The translations under genes were made by a program, and so were the position numbers. Below, piece after piece: positions 1-11,366 of a DNA stretch of 19,491 nt. Every line of letters begins with the position of its first letter. Within the stretch, counting starts at the first letter, position 1. The notes under the pieces were generated by a model. That model was not told the origin of the DNA, ran no database searches, and saw only the letters and a program-made list of their open reading frames with translations. The DNA is from Saccoglossus kowalevskii (lineage: Eukaryota > Hemichordata > Enteropneusta > Harrimaniidae), in the NCBI RefSeq assembly GCF_000003605.2, contig NW_003140201.1, positions 1-19,491 of the forward strand, read 5' to 3'.

Positions 1-302
1 CCATTCTTTGTAAATATCATTGATTTTGTTTTATTCATGTTTATTTGCAGTCCCCATTTGTTTGCATAGCTATGCAGGCCCTCCATGGAGGTTTGTAGAC
101 TTCTTGACTTTCTGACATGATGACAATGTCATCTGCATATAACAAACATGGTATTAACTTGTTATTAAGCTGTGGAGGAAAGTTGTTTTGGTTGTTTAGC
201 TCATCAATTAAATCATTTATGTAGATGTTAAAAAGTGTGGGACTTAATGGACATCCCTGCCTAACACCATTTTCCAGGTTGAATCTTGGTATTTTCTTGC
301 AT
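1..302 (-). pseudogene. Non-LTR (LINE) reverse transcriptase remnant, palm part with YADD
   Basis: Read on the minus strand, this encodes the central part of a non-LTR retrotransposon reverse transcriptase, the enzyme that copies element RNA into DNA at a nicked target. The conserved block GVRQGCPLSP is at 239-268 and is followed by LFNIYINDL; the catalytic YADD is at 128-139 and is followed by IVIMSES. After that the frame breaks near 98-103, where one base appears to be missing; a neighbouring frame then continues with a typical post-YADD segment containing YANKWGLQIN, to the window edge. The upstream end is interrupted at 302 by a transposon-like insert, beyond which the same gene resumes at 477. 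With a frame break and an insertion it cannot make a working enzyme. The family is recognised from motifs only; the clade (Jockey, CR1, RTE or other) is not resolved. The rest of the element lies beyond the left edge or is lost. Confidence 0.88.
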
Positions 303-317
303 CAGGGTTTGCGCTAG
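303..317 (+). repeat. Left terminal inverted repeat of the 174-bp insert
   Basis: CAGGGTTTGCGCTAG pairs with the reverse complement of 462-476 at 12 of 15 positions (mismatches at positions 6, 12 and 15). The outer CAGGG is perfect. Confidence 0.65.
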
Positions 318-393
318 TGTCTCGGCAAGACGAGTCCCACTTACAAAAGTTTAAGAAATTGAAATTTGACCCTGGATAACTTTATTAGAGATT

Positions 394-423
394 GGACCCC
401 AGCTTGCCTGAAAAACTGGGTCC
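394..423. other. Hairpin inside the 174-bp insert
   Basis: GGACCCCAG and CTGGGTCC form inverted arms separated by about 13 bases, with one unpaired C in the left arm. Subterminal hairpins are frequent in small non-autonomous transposons. No U tract or coding context suggests a terminator. Confidence 0.45.
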
Positions 424-461
424 CTCTTCAATAATTGGAGTCCGGGAAGCAAAATATGGGG

Positions 462-476
462 TTAACGCAATCCCTG
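462..476 (-). repeat. Right terminal inverted repeat of the 174-bp insert
   Basis: On the minus strand this reads CAGGGATTGCGTTAA, the partner of the left terminal repeat. The LINE reading frame resumes directly after it on the plus-strand side. Confidence 0.65.
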
Positions 477-617
477 AGTTTAACTGCACACTGTGTGTTC
501 TGATACATATGTTTGATGACCTTGTATATTGTTTGTTTGCAGCTTGTACATAAATCCTTCTGTCCAGACAGTGTCAAAACATTTCTTAAGATCTATAAAA
601 CAAGCATGTACCCCTGA
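477..617 (-). pseudogene. Non-LTR reverse transcriptase remnant, motif A part
   Basis: This is the upstream part of the reverse transcriptase that continues at 1-302. On the minus strand the motif A block FIDLKKCFD occupies 573-599, and its first Asp corresponds to a catalytic metal-binding residue in this family. TVW and a segment typical of the following helix (GFMYKL) come next. Near 515-524 the frame shifts and probably loses a few codons; the other frame then gives IKHMYQNTQCAVKL, the usual stretch before the GVRQG block. The reading frame ends at the 303-476 insert. Its upstream end is the start of the 77-bp array at about 618, so the N-terminal reverse transcriptase region and any endonuclease domain are missing from this window. 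A dead fragment, identified by motifs. Confidence 0.82.
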
Positions 618-625
618 ATCTTTGT
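611..625. other. Junction between LINE remnant and 77-bp tandem array
   Basis: LINE-like sequence runs to about 611-617 and the first recognisable unit starts at about 618 (ATCTTTGTG). The exact breakpoint is uncertain by a few bases because both sides can be read across it. The first unit is already a 76-bp variant (ATCTTGCT instead of ATCGTTGCT), so no obvious worn-out edge copies precede the array. Confidence 0.7.
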
Positions 626-1493
626 GTTTTTAGCATGTGTTGTTATCTTGCTAGGGACTCAATTCCCACACGTGCACAGGTGACGACTTTCCTATCTTTG
701 TGTTTTTAGCATGTGTTGTTATCGTTGCTAGGGACTCAATTCCCACACGTGCACAGGTGACGAATTTTCTATCTTTGTGTTTTTAGCATGTGTTGTTATC
801 TTGCTAGGGACTCAATTCCCACACGTGCACAGGTGACGACTTTCCTATCTTTGTGTTTTTAGCATGTGTTGTTATCGTTGCTAGGGACTCAATTCCCACA
901 CGTGCACAGGTGAAGAATTTTCTATCTTTGTGTTTTTAGCATGTGTTGTTATCGTTGCTTGGGACTCAATTCCCACACGTGCACAGGTGACGACTTTCCT
1001 ATCTTTGTGTTTTTAGCATGTGTTGTTATCGTTGCTAGGGACTCAATTCCCGCACGTGCACAGGTGACAACTTTCCTATCTTTGTGTTTTTAGCATGTGT
1101 TGTTATCGTTGCTAGGGACTCAATTCCCACACGTGCACAGGTGACAACTTTTCTATCTGTGTTTTTAGCATGTGTTGTTATCGTTGCTAGGGACTCAATT
1201 CCCGCACGTGCACAGGTGACGACTTTCCTATCTTTGTGTTTTTAGCATGTGTTGTTATCGTTGCTAGGGACTCAATTCCCACACGTGTGCAGGTGATGAC
1301 TTTCCTATCTTTGTGTTTTTAGCATGTGTTGTTATCGTTGCTAGGGACTCAATTCCCACACATGCACAGGTGACGACTTTCCTATCTTTGTGTTTTTAGC
1401 ATGTGTTGTTATCGTTGCTAGGGACTCAATTCCCACACAGGCACAGGTGACGACTTTCCTATCTTTGTGTTTTTAGCATGTGTTGTTATCGTT

Positions 1494-1505
1494 GCTACAT
1501 GTGTA
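1494..1505 (+). repeat. Unit with 8-bp insertion CATGTGTA (first of a family)
   Basis: Between GCTA and GGGACTC eight extra bases, CATGTGTA, are present. The same insertion is at 4044-4051, 4394-4401 and 15455-15462. Six-base relatives are CATGTC at 10103-10108 and CATGTA at 14025-14030 and 14260-14265. With the preceding TA it gives the near-palindrome TACATGTGTA. Confidence 0.85.
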
Positions 1506-4205
1506 GGGACTCAATTCCCACACGTGCACAGGTGTCGACTTTCCTATCTTTGTGTTTTTAGCATGTGTTGTTATCGTTGCTAGGGACTCCATTCCCACAC
1601 GTGCACAGGTGACGACTTTCCTATCTTTGTGTTTTTAGCATGTGTTGTTATCGTTGCTAGGGACTCAATTCCCACATGTGCACAGGTGACGACTTTCCTA
1701 TCTTTGTGTTTTTAGCATGTGTTGTTATCGTTGCTAGGGACTCAATTCCCACACGTGCACAGGTGACGACTTTCCTATCTTTGTGTTTTTAGCATGTGTT
1801 GTTATCGTTGCTAGGGACTCAATTCCCACACGTGCACAGGTGACGACGTTCCTATCTTTGTGTTTTTTAGCATGTGTTGTTATTGTTGCTAGGGACTCCA
1901 TTCCCACACGTGCACAGGTGACGACTTTCCTATCTTTGTGTTTTTAGCATGTGTTGTTGTCGTTGCTAGGGACTCAATTCCCACACGTGCACAGGTGACG
2001 ACTTTCCTATCTGTGTTTTTAGCATGTGTTGTTATCGTTGCTAGGGACTCAATTCCCACACGTGCACAGGTGACGACGTTCCTATCTTTGTGTTTTTAGC
2101 ATGTGTTGTTATCGTTGCTAGGGACTCCATTCCCACACGTGCACAGGTGACGACTTTCCTATCTTTGTGTTTTTAGCATGTGTTGTTATCATTGCTAGGG
2201 ACTCAATTCCCACACGTGCACAGGTGACGACGTTCCTATCTTTGTGTTTTTTAGCATGTGTTGTTATTTGTTGCTAGGGACTCAATTCCCACACGTGCAC
2301 AGGTGTCGACTTTCCTATCTTTGTGTTTTTAGCATGTGTTGTTATCGTTGCTAGGGACTCCATTCCCACACGTGCACAGGTGACGACTTTCCTATCTTTG
2401 TGTTTTTAGCATGTGTTGTTATCGTTGCTAGGGACTCAATTCCCACACGTGCACAGGTGACGACTTTCCTATCTTTGTGTTTTTAGCATGTGTTGTTATC
2501 GTTGCTAGGGACTCAATTCCCACACGTGCACAGGTGACAACTTTCCTATCTTTGTGTTTTTAGCATGTATTGTTATCTTGCTAGGGACTCAATTCCCACA
2601 CGTGCACAGGTGACGACTTTCCTATCTTTGTGTTTTTAGCATGTGTTGTTATCGTTGCTAGGGACTCAATTCCCACACGTGCACAGGTGACAACTTTCCT
2701 ATCTTTGTGTTTTTAGCATGTATTGTTATCTTGCTAGGGACTCAATTCCCACACGTGCACAGGTGACGACTTTCCTATCTTTGTGTTTTTAGCATGTGTT
2801 GTTATCGTTGCTTGGGACTCAATTCCCACACGTGCACAGGTGACAACTTTCCTATCTTTGTGTTTTTAGCATGTGTTGTTATCGTTGCTAGGGACTCAAT
2901 TCCCACACGTGCACAGGTGTCGACTTTTCTATCTTTGTGTTTTTAGCATGTGTTGTTATCGTTGCTAGGGACTCAATTCCCGCACGTGCACAGGTGACGA
3001 CTTTCCTATCTTTGTGTTTTTAGCATGTGTTGTTATCGTTGCTAGGGACTCAATTCCCACACGTGCACAGGTGACGACTTTCTTATCTTTGTGTTTTTAG
3101 CATGTGTTGTTATCGTTGCTAGGGACTCAATTCCCACACGTGCACAGGTGACGACTTTCCTATCTTTGTGTTTTTAGCATGTGTTGTTATCGTTGCTAGG
3201 GACTCAATTTCCACACGTGCACAGGTGACGACTTTCCTATCTTTGTGTTTTTAGCATGTGTTGTTATCGTTGCTAGGGACTCAATTCCCACACGTGCACA
3301 GGTGACAACTTTCCTATCTTTGTGTTTTTAGCATGTGTTGTTATCGTTGCTAGGGACTCAATTCCCACACGTGCACAGGTGACGACTTTCCTATCTTTGT
3401 GTTTTTAGCATGTGTTGTTATCGTTGCTAGGGACTCAATTCCCACACGTGCACAGGTGACGACTTTCCTATCTTTGTGTTTTTAGCATGTGTTGTTATCG
3501 TTGCTAGGGACTCAATTCCCACACGTGCACAGGTGACGACTTTCCTATCTTTGTGTTTTTAGCATGTGTTGTTATCGTTGCTAGGGACTCAATTCCCACA
3601 CGTGCACAGGTGACAACTTTCCTATCTTTGTGTTTTTAGCATGTATTGTTATCTTGCTAGGGACTCAATTCCCACACGTGCACAGGTGACGACTTTCCTA
3701 TCTTTGTGTTTTTAGCATGTGTTGTTATCGTTGCTAGGGACTCAATTCCCACACGTGCACAGGTGACAACTTTCCTATCTTTGTGTTTTTAGCATGTATT
3801 GTTATCTTGCTAGGGACTCAATTCCCACACGTGCACAGGTGACGACTTTCCTATCTTTGTGTTTTTAGCATGTGTTGTTATCGTTGCTTGGGACTCAATT
3901 CCCACACGTGCACAGGTGACGAATTTTCTATCTTTGTGTTTTTAGCATGTGTTGTTATCGTTGCTTGGGACTCAATTCCCACACGTGCACAGGTGACGAC
4001 TTTCCTATCTTTGTGTTTTTAGCATGTGTTGTTATCGTTGCTACATGTGTAGGGACTCAATTCCCACACGTGCACAGGTGACGACTTTCCTATCTTTGTG
4101 TTTTTAGCATGTGTTGTTATCGTTGCTAGGGACTCCATTCCCACACGTGCACAGGTGACGACTTTCCTATCTTTGTGTTTTTAGCATGTGTTGTTGTCGT
4201 TGCTA

Positions 4206-4243
4206 GGGACTCAATTCCCACACGTGTGTTGTTATTGTTGCTA
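4206..4243 (+). repeat. 38-bp truncated unit
   Basis: Successive GGGACTC marks at 4206 and 4244 are only 38 bp apart. CACGTG (4221-4226) joins directly to TGTTGTTATT, so 39 bases are missing, including CAGGTG and the pyrimidine tract. GTG at both ends of the lost piece suggests a short-homology deletion. Confidence 0.9.
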
Positions 4244-4980
4244 GGGACTCAATTCCCACACGTGCACAGGTGACGACTTTTCTATCTGTGTTTTTAGCAT
4301 GTGTTGTTATCGTTGCTAGGGACTCAATTCCCACACGTGCACAGGTGACGACTTTCCTATCTTTGTGTTTTTAGCATGTTGTTATCGTTACTACATGTGT
4401 AGGGACTCAATTCCCACACGTGCACAGGTGACGACTTTCCTATCTTTGTGTTTTTAGCATGTGTTGTTATCGTTGCTAGGGACTCCATTCCCACACGTGC
4501 ACAGGTGACGACTTTCCTATCTTTGTGTTTTTAGCATGTGTTGTTATCGTTGCTAGGGACTCAATTCCCACATGTGCACAGGTGACGACTTTCCTATCTT
4601 TGTGTTTTTAGCATGTGTTGTTATCGTTGCTAGGGACTCAATTCCCGCACGTGCACAGGTGACGACTTTCCTATCTTTGTGTTTTTAGCATGTGTTGTTA
4701 TCGTTGCTTGGGACTCAATTCCCACACGTGCACAGGTGACGACTTTCCTATCTTTGTGTTTTTAGCATGTGTTGTTATCGTTGCTTGGGACTCAATTCCC
4801 ACATGTGCACAGGTGACGACTTTCCTATCTTTGTGTTTTTAGCATGTGTTGTTATCGTTGCTAGGGACTCAATTCCCACACGTGCACAGGTGACAGCTTT
4901 CCTATCTTTGTGTTTTTAGCATGTGTTGTTATCGTTGCTAGGGACTCAATTCCCACACGTGCACAGGTGACGACTTTCCT

Positions 4981-5442
4981 ATTTTTGTGTTTTTAGCATG
5001 TGTTGTTATCGTTGCTAGGGACTCAATTCCCACACGTGCACAGGTGATGACTTTCCTATCTTTGTGTTTTTAGCATGTGTTGTTATCGTTGCTAGGGACT
5101 CAATTCCCACACGTGCACAGGTGACGACTTTCCTATCTTTGTGTTTTTAGCATGTGTTGTTATCGTTGCTAGGGACTCAATTCCCACACGTGCACAGGTG
5201 ACGACTTTCCTATTTTTGTGTTTTTAGCATGTGTTGTTATCGTTGCTAGGGACTCAATTCCCACACGTGCACAGGTGATGACTTTCCTATCTTTGTGTTT
5301 TTAGCATGTGTTGTTATCGTTGCTAGGGACTCAATTCCCACACGTGCACAGGTGACGACTTTCCTATCTTTGTGTTTTTAGCATGTGTTGTTATCGTTGC
5401 TAGGGACTCAATTCCCACACGTGCACAGGTGACGACTTTCCT
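4981..5442 (+). repeat. Tandem duplication of a 3-unit block (231 bp)
   Basis: The variant ATTTTTGTG at 4981 recurs at 5212, and the linked GATGAC at 5046 recurs at 5277, both exactly 231 bp (3 x 77) apart. Two linked rare variants at one offset indicate duplication of a trimer block rather than chance mutation. Confidence 0.85.
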
Positions 5443-8400
5443 ATCTTTGTGTTTTTAGCATGTGTTGTTATCGTTGCTAGGGACTCAATTCCCACACGTG
5501 CACAGGTGACGACTTTCCTATCTTTGTGTTTTTAGCATGTGTTTGTTATATTGCTAGGGACTCAATTCCCACACGTGCACAGGTGACGACTTTCCTATCT
5601 TTGTGTTTTTAGCATGTGTTGTTATCGTTGCTTGGGACTCAATTCCCACACGTGCACATGTGATGACTTTCCTATCTTTGTGTTTTTAGCATGTGTTGTT
5701 ATCGTTGCTAGGGACTCAATTCCCACACGTGCACAGGTGACGACTTTCCTATCTTTGTGTTTTTAGCATGTGTTGTTCTCGTTGCTAGGGACTCAATTCC
5801 CACACGTGCACAGGTGACGACTTTCCTATCTTTGTGTTTTTAGCATGTGTTGTTATCGTTGCTAGGGACTCAATTCCCACACGTGCACAGGTGACGACTT
5901 TCCTATCTTTGTGTTTTTAGCATGTGTTGTTATCGTTGCTAGGGACTCAATTCCCACACGTGCACAGGTGACGACTTTCCTATGTTTGTGTTTTTAGCAT
6001 GTGTTGTTATCGTTACTAGGGACTCAATTCCCACACGTGCACAGGTGACGACTTTCCTATCTTTGTGTTTTTAGCATGTGTTGTTATCGTTGCTAGGGAC
6101 TCAATTCCCACACGTGCACAGGTGACAACTTTCCTATCTTTGTGTTTTTAGCATGTGTTGTTATCGTTGCTAGGGACTCAATTCCCACACGTGCACAGGT
6201 GACGACATTCACTATCTTTGTGTTTTTAGCATGTGTTGTTATCGTTGCTAGGGACTCAATTCCCACACGTGCACAGGTGACGACTTTCTTTATCTTTGTG
6301 TTTTTAGCATGTGTTGTTATCGTTGCTAGGGACTCAATTCCCACACGTGCACAGGTGACAACATTCCTATCTTTGTGTTTTTAGCATGTGTTGTTGTCGT
6401 TGCTAGGGACTCAATTCCCACACGTGCACAGGTGACGACTTTCCTATCTTTGTGTTTTTAGCATGTGTTGTTATCGTTGCTAGGGACTCAATTCCCACAC
6501 GTGCACAGGTGACAACATTCCTATCTTTGTGTTTTTAGCATGTGTTGTTGTCGTTGCTAGGGACTCAATTCCCACACGTGCACAGGTGACGACTTTCCTA
6601 TCTTTGTGTTTTTAGCATGTGTTGTTGTCGTTGCTAGGGACTCAATTCCCACACGTGCACAGGTGACGACTTTCCTATCTTTGTGTTTTTAGCATGTGTT
6701 GTTATCGTTGCTAGGGACTCAATTCCCACACGTGCACAGGTGACGACTTTCCTATCTTTGTGTTTTTAGCATGTGTTGTTGTCGTTGCTAGGGACTCAAT
6801 TCCCACACGTGCACAGGTGACGACTTTCCTATCTTTGTGTTTTTAGCATGTGTTGTTGTCGTTGCTAGGGACTCAATTCCCACACGTGCACAGGTGACGA
6901 CTTTCCTATCTTTGTGTTTTTAGCATGTGTTGTTATCGTTGCTAGGGACTCAATTCCCACACGTGCACAGGTGACGACTTTCCTATCTTTGTGTTTTTAG
7001 CATGTGTTGTTATCGTTGCTAGGGACTCAATTCCCACACGTGCACAGGTGACGACTTTCCTATCTTTGTGTTTTTAGCATGTGTTGTTATCGTTGCTAGG
7101 GACTCAATTCCCTCACGTGCACAGGTGACGACTTTCCTATCTTTGTGTTTTTAGCATGTGTTGTTATCGTTGCTAGGGACTCAATTTCCACACGTGCACA
7201 GGTGACGACTTTCCTATCTTTGTGTTTTTAGCATGTGTTGTTATCGTTGCTAGGGACTCAATTCCCACACGTGCACAGGTGACAACTTTCCTATCTTTGT
7301 GTTTTTAGCATGTATTGTTATCTTGCTAGGGACTCAATTCCCACACGTGCACAGGTGACGACTTTCCTATCTTTGTGTTTTTAGCATGTGTTGTTATCGT
7401 TGCTAGGGACTCAATTCCCACACGTGCACAGGTGACAACTTTCCTATCTTTGTGTTTTTAGCATGTATTGTTATCTTGCTAGGGACTCAATTCCCACACG
7501 TGCACAGGTGACGACTTTCCTATCTTTGTGTTTTTAGCATGTGTTGTTATCGTTGCTTGGGACTCAATTCCCACACGTGCACAGGTGATGACTTTCCTAT
7601 CTTTGTGTTTTTAGCATGTGTTGTTATCGTTGCTAGGGACTCAATTCCCACACGTGCACAGGTGACGACTTTCCTATCTTTGTGTTTTTAGCATGTGTTG
7701 TTATCGTTGCTAGGGACTCAATTCCCACACGTGCACAGGTGTCGACTTTTCTATCTTTGTGTTTTTAGCATGTGTTGTTATCGTTGCTAGGGACTCAATT
7801 CCCGCACGTGCACAGGTGACGACTTTCCTATCTTTGTGTTTTTAGCATGTGTTGTTATCGTTGCTAGGGACTCAATTCCCACACGTGCACAGGTGACGAC
7901 TTTCCTATCTTTGTGTTTTTAGCATGTGTTGTTATCGTTGCTAGGGACTCAATTCCCGCACGTGCACAGGTGACGACTTTCCTATCTTTGTGTTTTTAGC
8001 ATGTGTTGTTATCGTTGCTAGGGACTCAATTCCCACACGTGCACAGGTGACGACTTTCCTATCTTTGTGTTTTTAGCATGTGTTGTTATCGTTGCTAGGG
8101 ACTCAATTCCCGCACGTGCACAGGTGACGACTTTCCTATCTTTGTGTTTTTAGCATGTGTTGTTATCGTTGCTAGGGACTCAATTCCCACACGTGCACAG
8201 GTGACGACTTTCCTATCTTTGTGTTTTTAGCATGTGTTGTTATCGTTGCTAGGGACTCAATTCCCACACGTGCACAGGTGACGACTTTCCTATCTTTGTG
8301 TTTTTAGCATGTGTTGTTATCGTTGCTAGGGACTCAATTTCCACACGTGCACAGGTGACGACTTTCCTATCTTTGTGTTTTTAGCATGTGTTGTTATCGT

Positions 8401-8971
8401 TGCTAGGGACTCAATTCCCACACGTGCACAGGTGACGACTTTCCTATCTTTGTGTTTTTAGCATGTGTTGTTATCGTTGCTAGGGACTCAATTACCACAC
8501 GTGCACAGGTGACGACTTTCCTATCTTTGTGTTTTTAGCATGTGTTGTTATCGTTGCTAGGGACTCAATTCCCACACGTGCACAGGTGACGACTTTCCTA
8601 TCTTTGTGTTTTTAGCATGTGTTGTTATCGTTGCTAGGGACTGAATTCCCACACGTGCACAGGTGACGACTTTCCTATCTTTGTGTTTTTAGCATGTGTT
8701 GTTATCGTTGCTAGGGACTGAATTCCCACACGTGCACAGGTGACGACTTTCCTATCTTTGTGTTTTTAGCATGTGTTGTTATCGTTGCTAGGGACTCAAT
8801 TCCCACACGTGCACAGGTGACAACTTTCCTATCTTTGTGTTTTTAGCATGTATTGTTATCTTGCTAGGGACTCAATTCCCACACGTGCACAGGTGACGAC
8901 TTTCCTATCTTTGTGTTTTTAGCATGTGTTGTTATCGTTGCTAGGGACTCAATTCCCACACGTGCACAGGT

Positions 8972-10430
8972 GACGATTTTCCTATCTTTGTGTTAAAAGC
9001 ATGTGTTGTTATCGTTGCTAGGGACTCAATTCCCACACGTGCACAGGTGACGACTTTCCTATCTTTGTGTTTTTAGCATGTGTTGTTATCGTTGCTAGGG
9101 ACTCAATTCCCACACGTGCACAGGTGACGACTTTCCTATCTTTGTGTTTTTAGCATGTGTTGTTATCGTTGCTAGGGACTCAATTCCCACACATGCACAG
9201 GTGACGACTTTCCTATCTTTGTGTTTTTAGCATGTGTTGTTATCGTTGCTAGGGACTGAATTCCCACACGTGCACAGGTGACGACTTTCCTATCTTTGTG
9301 TTTTTAGCATGTGTTGTTATCGTTGCTTAGGACTCAATTCCCACACGTGCACAGGTGACGACTTTCCTATCTTTGTGTTTTTAGCATGTGTTGTTATCGT
9401 TGCTAGGGACTCAATTCCCACACGTGCACAGGTGACGACTTTTCTATCTTTGTGTTTTTAGCATGTGTTGTTATCGTTGCTAGGGACTCAATTCCCACAC
9501 GTGCACAGGTGACGACTTTCCTATCTTTGTGTTTTTAGCATGTGTTGTTATCGTTGCTAGGGACTCAATTCCCATACGTGCACAGGTGACGACTTTCCTA
9601 TCTTTGTGTTTTTAGCATGTGTTGTTATCGTTGCTAGGGACTCAATTCCCACACGTGCACAGGTGACAACTTTCCTATCTTTGTGTTTTTAGCATGTGTT
9701 GTTATCGTTGCTAGGGACTCAATTCCCACACGTGCACAGGTGACGACTTTCCTATCTTTGTGTTTTTAGCACGTGTTGTTATCGTTGCTAGGGACTCAAT
9801 TCCCACACGTGCACAGGTGACGACTTTCCTATCTTTGTGTTTTTAGCATGTGTTGTTATCGTTGCTAGGGACTCAATTTCCACACGTGCACAGGTGACGA
9901 CTTTCCTATCTTTGTGTTTTTAGCATGTGTTGTTATCGTTGCTAGGGACTCAATTCCCACACGTGCACACACAGGTGACGACTTTCCTATCTTTGTGTTT
10001 TTAGCATGTGTTGTTATCGTTGCTAGGGACTCAATTACCACACGTGCACAGGTGACGACTTTCCTATCTTTGTGTTTTTAGCATGTGTTGTTATCGTTGC
10101 TACATGTCGGGACTCAATTCCCACACGTGCACAGGTGACGATTTTCCTATCTTTGTGTTAAAAGCATGTGTTGTTATCGTTGCTAGGGACTCAATTCCCA
10201 CACGTGCACAGGTGACACCTTTCCTATCTTTGTGTTTTTAGCATGTGTTGTTATCGTTGCTAGGGACTCAATTCCCACACGTGCACAGGTGACGACTTTC
10301 CTATCTTTGTGTTTTTAGCATGTGTTGTTATCGTTGCTAGGGACTCAATTCCCACACATGCACAGGTGACGACTTTCCTATCTTTGTGTTTTTAGCATGT
10401 GTTGTTATCGTTGCTAGGGACTGAATTCCC
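8972..10430 (+). repeat. 15-unit duplication (offset 1165 bp)
   Basis: The run GACGATTTT, TTAAAAG, ACATGC, CTGAATTCCC appears at 8972, 8993, 9191, 9256 and again at 10137, 10158, 10356, 10421, each 1165 bp later. This is 15 x 77 plus 10, and the 10 extra bases are visible between the copies: a 4-base CACA expansion near 9966 and a 6-base CATGTC insertion at 10103-10108. The second copy has since gained CACATGTG near 10440. Confidence 0.88.
8993..8999 (+). repeat. TTTTTAG to TTAAAAG micro-change, also at 10158 and 14313
   Basis: Three adjacent T to A changes turn TTTTTAG into TTAAAAG in three units, each time preceded by GACGATTTT. Three simultaneous complementary changes look like a tiny inversion followed by copying. 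It would also spoil the splice-acceptor-like tract in these units. Confidence 0.85.
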
Positions 10431-10752
10431 ACACGTGCACATGTGACGACTTTCCTATCTTTGTGTTTTTAGCATGTGTTGTTATCGTTGCTAGGGACTC
10501 AATTCCCACACGTGCACAGGTGACGACTTTTCTATCTTTGTGTTTTTAGCATGTGTTGTTATCGTTGCTAGGGACTCAATTCCCACACGTGCACAGGTGA
10601 CGACTTTCCTATCTTTGTGTTTTTAGCATGTGTTGTTATCGTTGCTAGGGACTCAATTCCCACACGTGCACAGGTGACGACTTTCCTATCTTTGTGTTTT
10701 TAGCATGTGTTGTTATCGTTGCTAGGGACTCAATTCCCACACGTGCACAGGT

Positions 10753-11366
10753 GACAACTTTCCTATCTTTGTGTTTTTAGCATGTATTGTTATCTTGCTA
10801 GGGACTCAATTCCCACACGTGCACAGGTGACGACTTTCCTATCTTTGTGTTTTTAGCATGTGTTGTTATCGTTGCTAGGGACTCAATTCCCACACGTGCA
10901 CAGGTGACGAATTTTCTATCTTTGTGTTTTTAGCATGTGTTGTTATCGTTGCTAGGGACTCAATTCCCGCACGTGCACAGGTGACGACTTTCCTATCTTT
11001 GTGTTTTTAGCATGTGTTGTTATCGTTGCTAGGGACTCAATTCCCACACGTGCACAGGTGACAACTTTCCTATCTTTGTGTTTTTAGCATGTATTGTTAT
11101 CTTGCTAGGGACTCAATTCCCACACGTGCACAGGTGACGACTTTCCTATCTTTGTGTTTTTAGCATGTGTTGTTATCGTTGCTAGGGACTCAATTCCCAC
11201 ACGTGCACAGGTGACGAATTTTCTATCTTTGTGTTTTTAGCATGTGTTGTTATCGTTGCTAGGGACTCAATTCCCGCACGTGCACAGGTAACGACTTTCC
11301 TATCTTTGTGTTTTTAGCATGTGTTGTTATCGTTGCTAGGGACTCAATTCCCACACGTGCACAGGT
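10753..11366 (+). repeat. Tandem duplication of a 4-unit block (307 bp)
   Basis: Three linked variants recur at exactly 307 bp: GACAAC (10753 and 11060), GACGAATTTTC (10906 and 11213) and CCCGCAC (10966 and 11273). The offset is 4 x 77 minus 1, and the missing base is explained by the single 76-bp unit inside each block. Confidence 0.88.

Larger units (their letters stand above)
303..476. mobile_element. 174-bp non-autonomous DNA transposon-like insert (MITE-like)
   Basis: This segment splits the reverse transcriptase: motif A lies on one side and the GVRQG/YADD blocks on the other, and neither flank continues into it. Its ends are imperfect inverted repeats, CAGGGTTTGCGCTAG on the left and, read on the other strand, CAGGGATTGCGTTAA on the right, matching at 12 of 15 positions. 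It has no coding capacity and contains an internal hairpin. The size and ends are those of a miniature inverted-repeat element mobilised in trans by a transposase not present here. CAGGG ends are common in hAT-type elements, but I find no convincing 8-bp target duplication (TCTTGCAT on the left, AGTTTAAC on the right), so the superfamily is open and the exact ends may be a few bases off. Confidence 0.65.

Noticed and set aside
295-484. 8-bp target-site duplication around the 174-bp insert
   Set aside because: TCTTGCAT and AGTTTAAC do not match; shifting the ends by a few bases gave only partial similarity (TTGCAT against CTGCAC).
1-617. Intact reverse transcriptase gene on the minus strand
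   Set aside because: An insertion at 303-476 and at least two frame breaks (near 98-103 and 515-524) interrupt it, and both ends are missing.
6093-6384. Open frames on both strands (83 and 80 codons) with 26-residue repeats
   Set aside because: They lie wholly in the satellite. Two neighbouring units here gained one base each (78 bp), which keeps phase for a few copies. The ends fall where normal 77-bp units return, and both strands are open together, so this is a length artefact.
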